A stretch of 64,000 nt of DNA from JBHGYD01 sp041920415 (GTDB lineage: Bacteria > Bacillota > Bacilli > Bacillales > Anoxybacillaceae), in the NCBI GenBank assembly GCA_041920415.1, contig JBHGYD010000020.1:1-64000 (forward strand). The letters are read 5' to 3'. Of the stretch, positions 53,403-61,631 are shown piece by piece. The translations under genes and the position numbers were made by a program. Under the pieces are notes generated by a model that saw only the letters and a program-made list of their open reading frames with translations, was not told where the DNA came from and did no database searches. Position 1 is the first letter of the stretch; the number at the start of each line of letters is the position of its first letter.

Positions 53403-54800
53403 GTGAATAAATATACAATTCATTCAGATCATCATTCATCTGTATTGCATGATAATGTAATTTTAGAGCATTACGGATTAAATGAATTAAATTTTGAATC
53501 AGTAAAAAATTACCGTGAAACATTTGCAGCTGTAAAGCCCAATCATCCTTGGAATGGGCTTGAAACGAAAGAATTTTTATACAAAATTGGTGCATGGGGA
53601 AAATTAAGAAATAGTAGTAAAGAAGGGGTCACAGTAGCAGGACTATTAATGTTTAGCGAGGAGCGAATCATTACAGAAGTTTTGCCACAATATTTCCTTG
53701 AGTATCGGGAAAGTTTGGACGATATAGCAACGAACGGTTGGACAAAGCGATTTACATCACAAGATGGAACGTGGTCTGGGAATGTGTATGATTTTTATTT
53801 TAAAGTAATGTCGCACGTGGGGGACGTGGATGAATCACTGTCATCCGCTTTGCATGAAGCCGTCATGAATGCCTTAGTTCATGCCGATTATTCAGGTGAA
53901 GGCGGAATTGTCATTGAAAAAGAGCGCAGCGTATTCCGCTTTTCGAACCCTGGCTTGCTTCGTATTCCTATCGATCACGCTTTTGCTGGTGGAATGAGCA
54001 ATCTCCGCAATCCGAATCTTTTTAAAATGTTTATTTTAATCGGTCTTTGTAAGCGGGCTGGATCTGGTCTTAAACATATTGAAGTGACATGGAGAAATCA
54101 TCAATGGAAACAACCGGAATTTCTACAACAGACGGAACCGGAACGCACGATTTTAACGTTAACGATGCAAACAAATCAATCCATTTTTCCAGATGAAATG
54201 ACCGCATCATATGAAACAGTTGATGATGACGATATGCAACAGCACGATCATTACGATATGGATACAGTGATGTATGAAGAAGGTGTAAACTCCGTAAATA
54301 AAGACTTAAACTCCATAAATAATGAATATAACTCTATAAATAAAGATGAATACTCCATAAATAACAATCCTAACTCCGTAAACAATAAGGAGAGGTCCGT
54401 AAATAACGACAGCAACTCCGTGAATAATACGGATTACTCCGTAAATAAAGACTTAAACTCCGTAAATAAAACGACTAACTCCGTAAATAAAGAAGACGAA
54501 CGATTCGATGATGTTTTTTCTATGGAGCACAATGAAGAGATAAATGAAGAATTATGGAAAATAGCGGAGTTAGCACGAAAGAAAAAACGACTTCATCCAA
54601 GCGTGATGGAACAAATCATTTTAAAGCTTTGTTCCAAAAAACCGTTAATGTTAAAAGAGTTAGCGTATTTATTAGAAAGAACATCGGATGGATTGCGGAA
54701 TAACTATTTAGCGAAGTTGTTAGACGAAGGGAAAATACAATTAAAATATCCCGATCAGCCCAATCATCCAAGGCAAGCGTATATAACAATGAAGAAATGA
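53403..54800 (+). CDS. ATP-binding RecG-like transcriptional regulator with NSVN repeats
   Basis: 465 aa from GTG 53403 (GAGGGAGAT upstream); TTG 53397 is possible. Numbering here counts from 53397. Residues 80-130 resemble AlbA-type divergent AAA proteins. A GHKL-like ATP module (about 145-260) shows LHEAVMNALVHADYS, FSNPGLLRIP and KRAGSGLKHI. Residues 298-367 are ten perfect 7-residue units N-S-V/I-N-K/N-x-x. A C-terminal winged helix (about 398-465) follows. The family is annotated as putative transcriptional regulator or DNA helicase-like; target unknown. Confidence 0.85.
   Translation: MNKYTIHSDHHSSVLHDNVILEHYGLNELNFESVKNYRETFAAVKPNHPWNGLETKEFLYKIGAWGKLRNSSKEGVTVAGLLMFSEERIITEVLPQYFLEYRESLDDIATNGWTKRFTSQDGTWSGNVYDFYFKVMSHVGDVDESLSSALHEAVMNALVHADYSGEGGIVIEKERSVFRFSNPGLLRIPIDHAFAGGMSNLRNPNLFKMFILIGLCKRAGSGLKHIEVTWRNHQWKQPEFLQQTEPERTILTLTMQTNQSIFPDEMTASYETVDDDDMQQHDHYDMDTVMYEEGVNSVNKDLNSINNEYNSINKDEYSINNNPNSVNNKERSVNNDSNSVNNTDYSVNKDLNSVNKTTNSVNKEDERFDDVFSMEHNEEINEELWKIAELARKKKRLHPSVMEQIILKLCSKKPLMLKELAYLLERTSDGLRNNYLAKLLDEGKIQLKYPDQPNHPRQAYITMKK
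54288..54497 (+). repeat. 21-bp minisatellite, 10 units
   Basis: Exactly 210 bp made of ten degenerate 21-bp units, type AACTCCGTAAATAAAGACTT. It encodes units NSVNKDL, NSINNEY, NSINKDE, YSINNNP, NSVNNKE, RSVNNDS, NSVNNTD, YSVNKDL, NSVNKTT, NSVNKED. Unit length is a multiple of three, so copy-number change keeps the frame. Confidence 0.95.
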
Positions 54801-54920
54801 AGTTTCTTAGTATTATAGAAACAACAGTAAGATTCATGATTTGTTCAATATATAACAAACTACGGTTTGAAAAAACGTATTACAATAAGAGCAAGAACGG
54901 TAACATTAGGAGTGAGAACA

Positions 54921-55148
54921 ATGATTCTTTGCGAGTGGAGAGATTTTTCAACTGATGCAGCGACTTATACATTGGAGAGCTTTGAAGAAATGATCGGTGA
55001 TTCGTTTGAAGCGATGATGTTTGAAGAGGGGAATGACATCCCGTCTTATATATGGACAGCTAATTACGTCGTTATTATTAGAAGAAATACGCGAATGTAT
55101 CATGATATTTCATTTACTAAAATTCCTCGCAATCCTGTTTGCGAGTAG
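54921..55148 (+). CDS. Small protein of unknown function
   Basis: 75 aa from ATG 54921, with TTAGGAGTGAGAAC upstream (the open frame from 54867 lacks one). Mostly acidic, no membrane helix; begins MILCEWRDFSTDAAT and contains EEMIGDSFEAMMFEEGNDIP, then YIWTANYVVIIRR. The alternating hydrophobic C-terminus suggests a beta-rich fold. I do not recognise it. It has its own terminator and precedes the adhE promoter. Confidence 0.75.
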   Translation: MILCEWRDFSTDAATYTLESFEEMIGDSFEAMMFEEGNDIPSYIWTANYVVIIRRNTRMYHDISFTKIPRNPVCE

Positions 55149-55151
55149 CAG

Positions 55152-55188
55152 TAACGAGCTATCTTCAAAGGTAGCTCGTTTTTTTTTA
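55152..55188 (+). terminator. Terminator before adhE
   Basis: AACGAGCTA / TAGCTCGTT followed by TTTTTTTT. Confidence 0.92.
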
Positions 55189-55196
55189 TAAAAAGA

Positions 55197-55214
55197 TTGT
55201 TCAATATTTCACAA
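55197..55214. promoter_or_regulatory. Upstream Rex-like box of adhE
   Basis: TTGTTCAATATTTCACAA: one perfect half site TTCACAA, the other half with two mismatches to TTGTGAA-N4-TTCACAA. Confidence 0.5.
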
Positions 55215-55299
55215 ATTTGACAAACCAAAATCCCAGTTGACCGTTTATAATAAAAGTGCGATGGATGAGATTCTTCTCATCTAAAATTTTTCTTCTTGT

Positions 55300-55317
55300 T
55301 TGTGAAGTTTTTCACAA
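55300..55317. promoter_or_regulatory. Perfect Rex box (also an Fnr-type site) of adhE
   Basis: TTGTGAAGTTTTTCACAA exactly matches the Rex consensus TTGTGAA-N4-TTCACAA. It also satisfies the Fnr pattern TGTGA-N6-TCACA. It is 20 nt before the adhE start and downstream of a TATAAT at about 55246, so binding would block transcription, as expected for Rex repression at low NADH/NAD ratio. Fnr activation from this position is less likely. Confidence 0.8.
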
Positions 55318-55337
55318 TATACTAGGAGGTCTTCAAC

Positions 55338-57941
55338 ATGACTGTTCAGGAAAAAGTGGTAGACAAAAAAAGCGAAGTGACCAAAATGATTGACCAGCTT
55401 GTCGCGAATGCGCAAAAGGCTCTAGAAAAATTTAGAGAATACGATCAAGAAACAATCGATAAAATCGTGAAAGAAATGGCGCTGGCTGGACTCGATCAGC
55501 ATATGCGATTAGCAAAACTTGCAGTCGAAGAAACAAAACGTGGTGTATATGAAGACAAAATCATTAAAAATATTTTCGCAACTGAATATATATACCACAA
55601 CATTAAGTACGATAAAACGGTCGGTATTATTCGTGAAAATCCGCATGAAGGAATTGTAGAAATTGCGGAACCAGTCGGTGTGATTGCTGGGGTAACACCG
55701 GTAACCAACCCGACATCAACGACAATGTTTAAAACACTTATTTCGATTAAAACACGTAACCCAATCATTTTTGCCTTCCATCCATCCGCGCAAAAATGTA
55801 GTAGTGAAGCAGCAAGGGTTTTACGTGATGCAGCGATTAAGGCAGGCGCTCCAGAATACTGTATCCAATGGATCGAAACGCCTTCATTGGAAGCAACACA
55901 ACAACTCATGCATCATCCAGGGGTTTCTCTCATTTTAGCAACCGGTGGCGCAGGCATGGTGAAGGCTGCTTATAGCTCGGGAAAACCAGCGTTAGGTGTT
56001 GGTCCTGGTAACGTTCCTTGTTATATTGAAAAAACGGCGAATACTAAACGTGCTGTCAACGATTTAATTTTATCAAAAACATTTGACAATGGTATGATTT
56101 GTGCTTCTGAGCAAGCTGTAATCATTGATAAAGAGATTTACGATAAAGTGAAAAAAGAAATGATCGAAAATCATTGTTATTTCTTGAATGAGGAAGAAAA
56201 GAAAAAAGTAGAAAAACTCGTGATCAATGAAAATACGTGTGCTGTTAACCCTGATATCGTTGGGAAACCGGCGTATGAAATTGCAAAAATGGCTGGTGTC
56301 GAAGTACCGAAAGACACGAAAATTCTCGTTGCCGAATTAAAAGGAGTCGGTCCGCAGTATCCACTTTCTCGCGAAAAGCTAAGTCCTGTGTTAGCTTGCT
56401 ATAAAGTAAATAGCACAGAAGAAGGCTTAAAACGTTGTGAGGAAATGTTAGAGTTTGGTGGATTAGGACACTCAGCTGTAATTCATTCTGATAACGAAAG
56501 TGTAATTACGGAATTTGGTAAGAGAATGAAAGCAGGTCGAATTATTGTGAATGCTCCATCTTCACAAGGAGCGATTGGTGATATTTATAATGCGTATATC
56601 CCATCGCTAACACTCGGTTGCGGTACGTTTGGCGGAAACTCTGTATCAACGAACGTAGGGGCGATTCACCTCATTAATATTAAGAAAATGGCGAAAAGGA
56701 CTGTCAATATGCAATGGTTTAAAGTACCGCCAAAAATTTATTTCGAGAAAAACTCTATCCAATATTTAGCGAAAATGCCGAACATCTCAAAAGCATTTAT
56801 TGTCACTGACCCAGGCATGGTGAAACTGGGATACGTAGATAAAGTCCTATATTATTTACGGAAACGCCCAGATTACGTTCATTGCGAAATTTTCTCAGAA
56901 GTAGAGCCAGATCCATCCACCACGACGGTGATGAAAGGCGCTGATATGATGAGAAGCTTCGAGCCGGATGTGATTATTGCGCTCGGTGGCGGTTCAGCGA
57001 TGGACGCAGCGAAAGCGATGTGGCTGTTCTATGAACATCCAGAAACAGATTTCAACGGATTAAAACAAAAATTCTTAGATATTCGCAAACGTGTATTCAA
57101 ATATCCGAAACTCGGTCACAAAGCGCAATTTGTGGCGATTCCAACAACATCAGGAACGGGCTCAGAAGTTACATCATTTGCGGTTATTACCGATAAAGAA
57201 AACAACATTAAATATCCATTGGCAGACTATGAATTAACACCGGATGTAGCGATTGTCGACCCGCAATTTGTCATGACATTGCCAAAACATGTAACAGCCG
57301 ATACAGGGATGGACGTACTAACTCATGCGATCGAAGCATATGTGTCTAATATGGCAAACGACTATACAGACGGTCTTGCAATGAAGGCGATCCAACTTGT
57401 CTTTGAATATTTACCAAGAGCTTATAAAAACGGAAATGACGAAGTTGCTCGTGAAAAAATGCATAACGCATCAACGATTGCGGGTATGGCGTTTGCGAAT
57501 GCATTCTTAGGCATTAACCATAGTTTAGCTCATAAACTTGGTGCAGAATTCCATATCGCTCACGGACGGGCTAATACAATTTTAATGCCGCATGTCATTC
57601 GCTATAATGCAACAAAACCAAAAAAATTCACAGCATTCCCTAAATACGAATATTTCGTTGCCGATCAACGTTATGCGGAAATTGCAAGAATGTTAGGCTT
57701 GCCAGCTCGCACAACCGAAGAAGGAGTAGAAAGCCTCGTTCAAGCGATTATTAAGCTAGCAAGAGAATTAGAAATTCCAATGAGCATTGAAGCATGCGGT
57801 GTCAGCAAACAAGAATTTGAAAGCAAAGTCGAGAAATTAGCAGAACTGGCCTTTGAAGATCAATGTACAACCGCTAATCCGAAACTCCCGCTTGTTAGCG
57901 ATTTAGTAGAAATTTATCGCCAAGCGTTTAAAGGAGTTTAA
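55338..57941 (+). CDS. adhE: Bifunctional acetaldehyde-CoA/alcohol dehydrogenase
   Basis: 867 aa. The N-terminal CoA-acylating aldehyde dehydrogenase (1-440) has catalytic C255 in FDNGMICASEQ; the C-terminal iron-dependent alcohol dehydrogenase (455-867) has the NAD motif ALGGGSAMDAAK (about 547-558) and His ligands in the NHSLAHKLGAEFHIAHGRAN stretch. It turns acetyl-CoA to ethanol with two NADH and forms spirosomes. CTAGGAGGTC precedes the ATG. Rex-type operators upstream; pflB/pflA lie downstream on the other strand, giving pyruvate to ethanol fermentation. Confidence 0.97.
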   Translation: MTVQEKVVDKKSEVTKMIDQLVANAQKALEKFREYDQETIDKIVKEMALAGLDQHMRLAKLAVEETKRGVYEDKIIKNIFATEYIYHNIKYDKTVGIIRENPHEGIVEIAEPVGVIAGVTPVTNPTSTTMFKTLISIKTRNPIIFAFHPSAQKCSSEAARVLRDAAIKAGAPEYCIQWIETPSLEATQQLMHHPGVSLILATGGAGMVKAAYSSGKPALGVGPGNVPCYIEKTANTKRAVNDLILSKTFDNGMICASEQAVIIDKEIYDKVKKEMIENHCYFLNEEEKKKVEKLVINENTCAVNPDIVGKPAYEIAKMAGVEVPKDTKILVAELKGVGPQYPLSREKLSPVLACYKVNSTEEGLKRCEEMLEFGGLGHSAVIHSDNESVITEFGKRMKAGRIIVNAPSSQGAIGDIYNAYIPSLTLGCGTFGGNSVSTNVGAIHLINIKKMAKRTVNMQWFKVPPKIYFEKNSIQYLAKMPNISKAFIVTDPGMVKLGYVDKVLYYLRKRPDYVHCEIFSEVEPDPSTTTVMKGADMMRSFEPDVIIALGGGSAMDAAKAMWLFYEHPETDFNGLKQKFLDIRKRVFKYPKLGHKAQFVAIPTTSGTGSEVTSFAVITDKENNIKYPLADYELTPDVAIVDPQFVMTLPKHVTADTGMDVLTHAIEAYVSNMANDYTDGLAMKAIQLVFEYLPRAYKNGNDEVAREKMHNASTIAGMAFANAFLGINHSLAHKLGAEFHIAHGRANTILMPHVIRYNATKPKKFTAFPKYEYFVADQRYAEIARMLGLPARTTEEGVESLVQAIIKLARELEIPMSIEACGVSKQEFESKVEKLAELAFEDQCTTANPKLPLVSDLVEIYRQAFKGV

Positions 57942-57969
57942 TAATAGATCCCTCAACCTCCCCTCTGCG

Positions 57970-58018
57970 AAAGGCTTATGAATCAAGGGAACGCATCCCT
58001 TATTCATAAGCCTTTTCT
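57970..58018 (+). terminator. adhE terminator
   Basis: AAAGGCTTATGAAT / ATTCATAAGCCTTTT long stem. The 160 bp beyond it, up to the pflA terminator, hold nothing recognised. Confidence 0.9.
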
Positions 58019-58180
58019 GTGCAAATAACTGTTAGTCCTATTATTTCCATGGATGGATTGGGAGTAAAAAATTCCTCATGGTTATTTTGATTCATAGACA
58101 CTTTTGCAAGTGAATGTGCCTATTGTGGCTAAGTAGAGCTTTTTACCATTTGGCTGACGCATGAAGTAGAATTACAGTGA

Positions 58181-58207
58181 AAAACCCCTTACGTTACGTA
58201 AGAGGTG
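58181..58207 (-). terminator. pflA terminator
   Basis: On the minus strand ACCTCTTACG / CGTAAGGGGT followed by TTTTTC, overlapping the pflA stop. Confidence 0.85.
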
Positions 58208-58943
58208 TAGAAGGTTCGTTTCCATGTAAGATTTGTTGGGCCATTTGAATGCTTTCTTCTGAAGGAGGTTCAATACCTTCAAGAGGGTAGGAAAGTCCAA
58301 GTGTTTTCCATTTGTATACTCCCAATTTATGATAAGGGAGGATTTCGATTTTCTCTACGTTGTTGAGTGTGCGAATAAATGCGGCCAGACGGCGTAAGTC
58401 CTCTGGATCATCCGTAATCGTTGGAACAAGAACGTGACGAATCCAAACGGGAACGTTTTTTTCAGATAGGAATTTTGCAAATTGTAAAATATGTTGATTC
58501 GTTTTCCCGGTTAGTTTGCGATGTTTTTTTTCATCAATATGTTTTAAATCGAGTAAAATTAAGTCGGTATACAGAAGCAATTCGTTCAGTTTCTGTTGAA
58601 ACGCCTCTTCCGTTGTGTAACATCCCCCAGATGAATCAATGGTTGTATGAATACCGATTTTTTTGCACTCTTTAAATAACTCAATTAAAAAGTCCATTTG
58701 TAAGAGCGGCTCGCCACCGCTGACGGTAATACCACCACCTGAAGCTTCGATAAACGGGAGATACGTTTTTAAATCTGTGATAATTTCTTCTACTGTCATT
58801 TCTTTTCCTTTGCCAATTTCCCATGTATCGGCATTGTGGCAATATTGGCAACGCAACAAACATCCTTGTGTAAACACGACGTAGCGAAGACCAGGACCGT
58901 CTACGGTGCCGCATGATTCAATCGAGTGAATAAACCCTTTCAT
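58194..58943 (-). CDS. pflA: Pyruvate formate-lyase activating enzyme
   Basis: 249 aa radical SAM enzyme. The cluster motif is C28-x3-C32-x2-C35 (CLLRCQYC), and GGITVSGGEPLLQ follows. It generates the glycyl radical on PflB using S-adenosylmethionine. ATG 58943 with AAGGAGAAC upstream is chosen over the open-frame start at 58982. It lies 71 nt after pflB with a hairpin in between. Confidence 0.96.
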   Translation of the reverse strand: MKGFIHSIESCGTVDGPGLRYVVFTQGCLLRCQYCHNADTWEIGKGKEMTVEEIITDLKTYLPFIEASGGGITVSGGEPLLQMDFLIELFKECKKIGIHTTIDSSGGCYTTEEAFQQKLNELLLYTDLILLDLKHIDEKKHRKLTGKTNQHILQFAKFLSEKNVPVWIRHVLVPTITDDPEDLRRLAAFIRTLNNVEKIEILPYHKLGVYKWKTLGLSYPLEGIEPPSEESIQMAQQILHGNEPSTPLT

Positions 58944-58974
58944 TGGATGTTCTCCTTCCTTGATAGAAGCTAAA

Positions 58975-59004
58975 CCCCTCACGAAGAGAGGACATCGTGA
59001 GGGG
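58975..59004 (-). other. Hairpin between pflB and pflA
   Basis: CCCCTCACG / CGTGAGGGG with a 12-nt loop and only TTTAGC after it on the minus strand: a weak terminator or an mRNA-stabilising hairpin that could keep pflB above pflA. Confidence 0.7.
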
Positions 59005-59014
59005 GATTTTCTTC

Positions 59015-61273
59015 TTACATACTTTCGTGGAATGTACGGTTAATGACATCAATTTGTTGTTCGCGTGTCAATTTAATGAAGTTAACTGCGTATCCGGAAA
59101 CACGAATCGTCAATTGCGGATATTTTTCCGGATGTTCCATTGCATCTAATAATGTTTCTCGGTTAAAGACGTTAATGTTGAGATGGTGACCACCTTTTTC
59201 TGCATAACCGTCTAAAATCGCAACAAGGTTACGAACTCGAGTTTGTTCATCTTTTCCTAACGCTTTTGGTACGATCGAGAACGTATTCGAAATTCCGTCT
59301 AGTGCATATTCGTATGGTAATTTAGCAACAGAGCTTAAAGAAGCAAGAGCTCCTTTTGTGTCGCGGCCATGTAATGGGTTCGCTCCTGGAGCAAATGGTT
59401 CACCAGCGCGGCGACCATCAGGAGTGTTCCCCGTTTTCTTACCATATACCACGTTCGAGGTAATTGTTAAAATAGACGTTGTATGTTTCGAATCACGATA
59501 TGTTTTATGTTTTTTCAATTTTGTCATGAAACGTTTGACTAAATCAACAGCGATTTCGTCGACGCGATCGTCGTTATTTCCGTATTTCGGGAAATCCCCT
59601 TTGATTTCAAAATTCACAACAAGGCCATTCTCATCGCGAATCGTTTTTACTTTTGCGTATTTAATGGCACTTAACGAGTCCGCAACAACGGATAAACCAG
59701 CGATACCAGTCGCCATCGTGCGTAAAATATGCGTATCATGAAGCGCCATTTCAATACGTTCATAACAATATTTGTCATGCATGTAATGAATAATATTAAG
59801 CGTATTAATGTAAAGCTCGGCAAGCCATTCTAAAACATGATCAAACTTGCGCATGACTTCATCATAATCTAAATATTCGGATGTAATTGGCGCGAATTCT
59901 GGACCGATTTGGATTTTTAATTTTTCATCTACGCCGCCGTTAATCGCGTATAATAACGCTTTCGCAAGGTTTGCGCGCGCACCAAAGAATTGCATTTGTT
60001 TACCAATTCTCATCGCTGATACGCAGCAAGCAATTCCGTAATCATCGCCAAATTCAGGGCGCATTATGTCGTCGTTTTCATATTGAATCGAACTTGTTTT
60101 AATCGACATTTTTGCGCAATATTCTTTGAATTTTTCTGGCAATTGTTTTGACCAAAGCACCGTTAAGTTTGGTTCAGGCGCAGGACCTAAGTTATCTAAT
60201 GTATGAAGGAAGCGGAATGAGTTTTTCGTCACTAATGGACGACCGTCAATCGCGATTCCACCGATTGATTCTGTTACCCATGTTGGGTCACCGCTAAACA
60301 ATTCATTATACTCAGGCGTTCTTGCAAATTTAACAAGACGCAATTTCATGACAAAATGGTCAACGAGTTCTTGAGCCTCTTTTTCTGTCAACAAGCCTTC
60401 TTGTAAGTCGCGTTCGATGTAAATATCTAAGAAAGTGGAAACGCGTCCTAAGCTCATCGCGGCCCCATTTTGTTCTTTAATCGCTGCTAAGTAAGCAAAA
60501 TAGAGCCATTGGAATGCTTCATGCGCATTGCGTGCCGGTTGAGAAATATCGTAACCGTAGCTGAGCGCCATTTGTTTTAATTCTTTTAAGGCGCGAATTT
60601 GTTCAGAAATTTCTTCGCGAAGACGAATGATATCTTCTGTCATTGTTCTTGCGCCGGTATTTTTTAAATCTTTTTGTTTTTCTTCAATTAATCGGTCAAC
60701 ACCGTATAAAGCAACGCGGCGATAGTCACCGATAATGCGACCGCGACCGTATGCGTCAGGGAGACCTGTAATAATACCAGCTTTGCGTGCCGCTTTCATT
60801 TCATCGGTATATGCGTCAAATACACCTTGGTTATGTGTTTTACGGTATTCAGTGAAAATCTTTTTAATTTCGTCGCTTACTTTATAGCCGTATGCTTCAC
60901 ATGATTGCTCTGCCATGCGGATACCGCCAAATGGCATTAATGAGCGTTTAAACGGTTTGTCTGTTTGAAATCCAACAATTTTTTCTAGGTCTTTGTTTAA
61001 ATAACCCGGACCATGGGAAGTAATCGTTGAAATGATATCAGTATCCATATCAAGAACGCCGCCTTTTTCGCGTTCTTGTTTCGATAACTCCATCACTTGT
61101 TCCCATAATTTTTTCGTAGCTTCAGTAGGCCCTTCAAGAAAAGATTCATCCCCATAGTAAACGGTTACATTGTTTAAAATAAAATCGCGAACATCAATTT
61201 CTTTTTTCCACTTGGAACCTTTAAAACCTCTCCATGGCTCTAACAAAGTTTTTTTCATGACAGTTTGTTCCAT
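59015..61273 (-). CDS. pflB: Pyruvate formate-lyase
   Basis: 752 aa glycyl-radical enzyme that splits pyruvate with CoA to formate and acetyl-CoA without making NADH. The active-site pair C416-C417 (GIACCVSAM) and the radical G727 (RVSGYAVNF) are in place. ATG 61273 with GGGAGGGG upstream, chosen over the open-frame start at 61288. A Rex-like half site lies about 110 bp upstream. Works with adhE. Confidence 0.97.
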   Translation of the reverse strand: MEQTVMKKTLLEPWRGFKGSKWKKEIDVRDFILNNVTVYYGDESFLEGPTEATKKLWEQVMELSKQEREKGGVLDMDTDIISTITSHGPGYLNKDLEKIVGFQTDKPFKRSLMPFGGIRMAEQSCEAYGYKVSDEIKKIFTEYRKTHNQGVFDAYTDEMKAARKAGIITGLPDAYGRGRIIGDYRRVALYGVDRLIEEKQKDLKNTGARTMTEDIIRLREEISEQIRALKELKQMALSYGYDISQPARNAHEAFQWLYFAYLAAIKEQNGAAMSLGRVSTFLDIYIERDLQEGLLTEKEAQELVDHFVMKLRLVKFARTPEYNELFSGDPTWVTESIGGIAIDGRPLVTKNSFRFLHTLDNLGPAPEPNLTVLWSKQLPEKFKEYCAKMSIKTSSIQYENDDIMRPEFGDDYGIACCVSAMRIGKQMQFFGARANLAKALLYAINGGVDEKLKIQIGPEFAPITSEYLDYDEVMRKFDHVLEWLAELYINTLNIIHYMHDKYCYERIEMALHDTHILRTMATGIAGLSVVADSLSAIKYAKVKTIRDENGLVVNFEIKGDFPKYGNNDDRVDEIAVDLVKRFMTKLKKHKTYRDSKHTTSILTITSNVVYGKKTGNTPDGRRAGEPFAPGANPLHGRDTKGALASLSSVAKLPYEYALDGISNTFSIVPKALGKDEQTRVRNLVAILDGYAEKGGHHLNINVFNRETLLDAMEHPEKYPQLTIRVSGYAVNFIKLTREQQIDVINRTFHESM

Positions 61274-61587
61274 AATATCCCCTCCCATAGGACTATAACA
61301 GAGTCGTGAAAATTTATATAACAGTTTCTGAATATAGAATACTACATTTATTTAGGAGTGGGAGAACGTATTATTGAATGATTTGTGAAATATTGAGCAA
61401 TAGGATGATCCCTAGAGAATTATCAGGGTTTTATTTTTCAATACATACACGCCTCTGCTTTTGTTTATCGCGTTAAAACCGGTGAAACTACATGCCAGCA
61501 ATATATGAAAGCAATTTTGGAGTGCAGGATCGAAGAACGCAAGCAGTGATATATGCTTTTATTCTTTAGTAAATAAACCGGATAAAA
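61274..61587. other. pflB upstream region
   Basis: 314 bp without a gene. Holds the pflB ribosome-binding site, a Rex-like site (61383-61400) and, further upstream, sequence with no recognised feature up to the permease terminator. Confidence 0.6.
61383..61400. promoter_or_regulatory. Rex-like site upstream of pflB
   Basis: TTGTGAAATATTGAGCAA: a perfect TTGTGAA half with a three-mismatch second half. Its complement, TTGCTCAATATTTCACAA, closely resembles the upstream adhE box TTGTTCAATATTTCACAA (17 of 18 identical). Confidence 0.5.
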
Positions 61588-61625
61588 GACAAATCCCCTT
61601 AGAATTGAGTTTAAGGGGATTTGTT
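61588..61625 (-). terminator. Permease terminator
   Basis: CAAATCCCCTTA / TAAGGGGATTTG stem, followed on the minus strand by TCTTTTATCC. Confidence 0.9.
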
Positions 61626-61631
61626 TATTCA

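Noticed and set aside
54288..54497. Tandem repeats as a CRISPR array
   Set aside because: Units are 21 bp, directly adjacent with no spacers, and lie in frame inside a gene; no cas genes are present.
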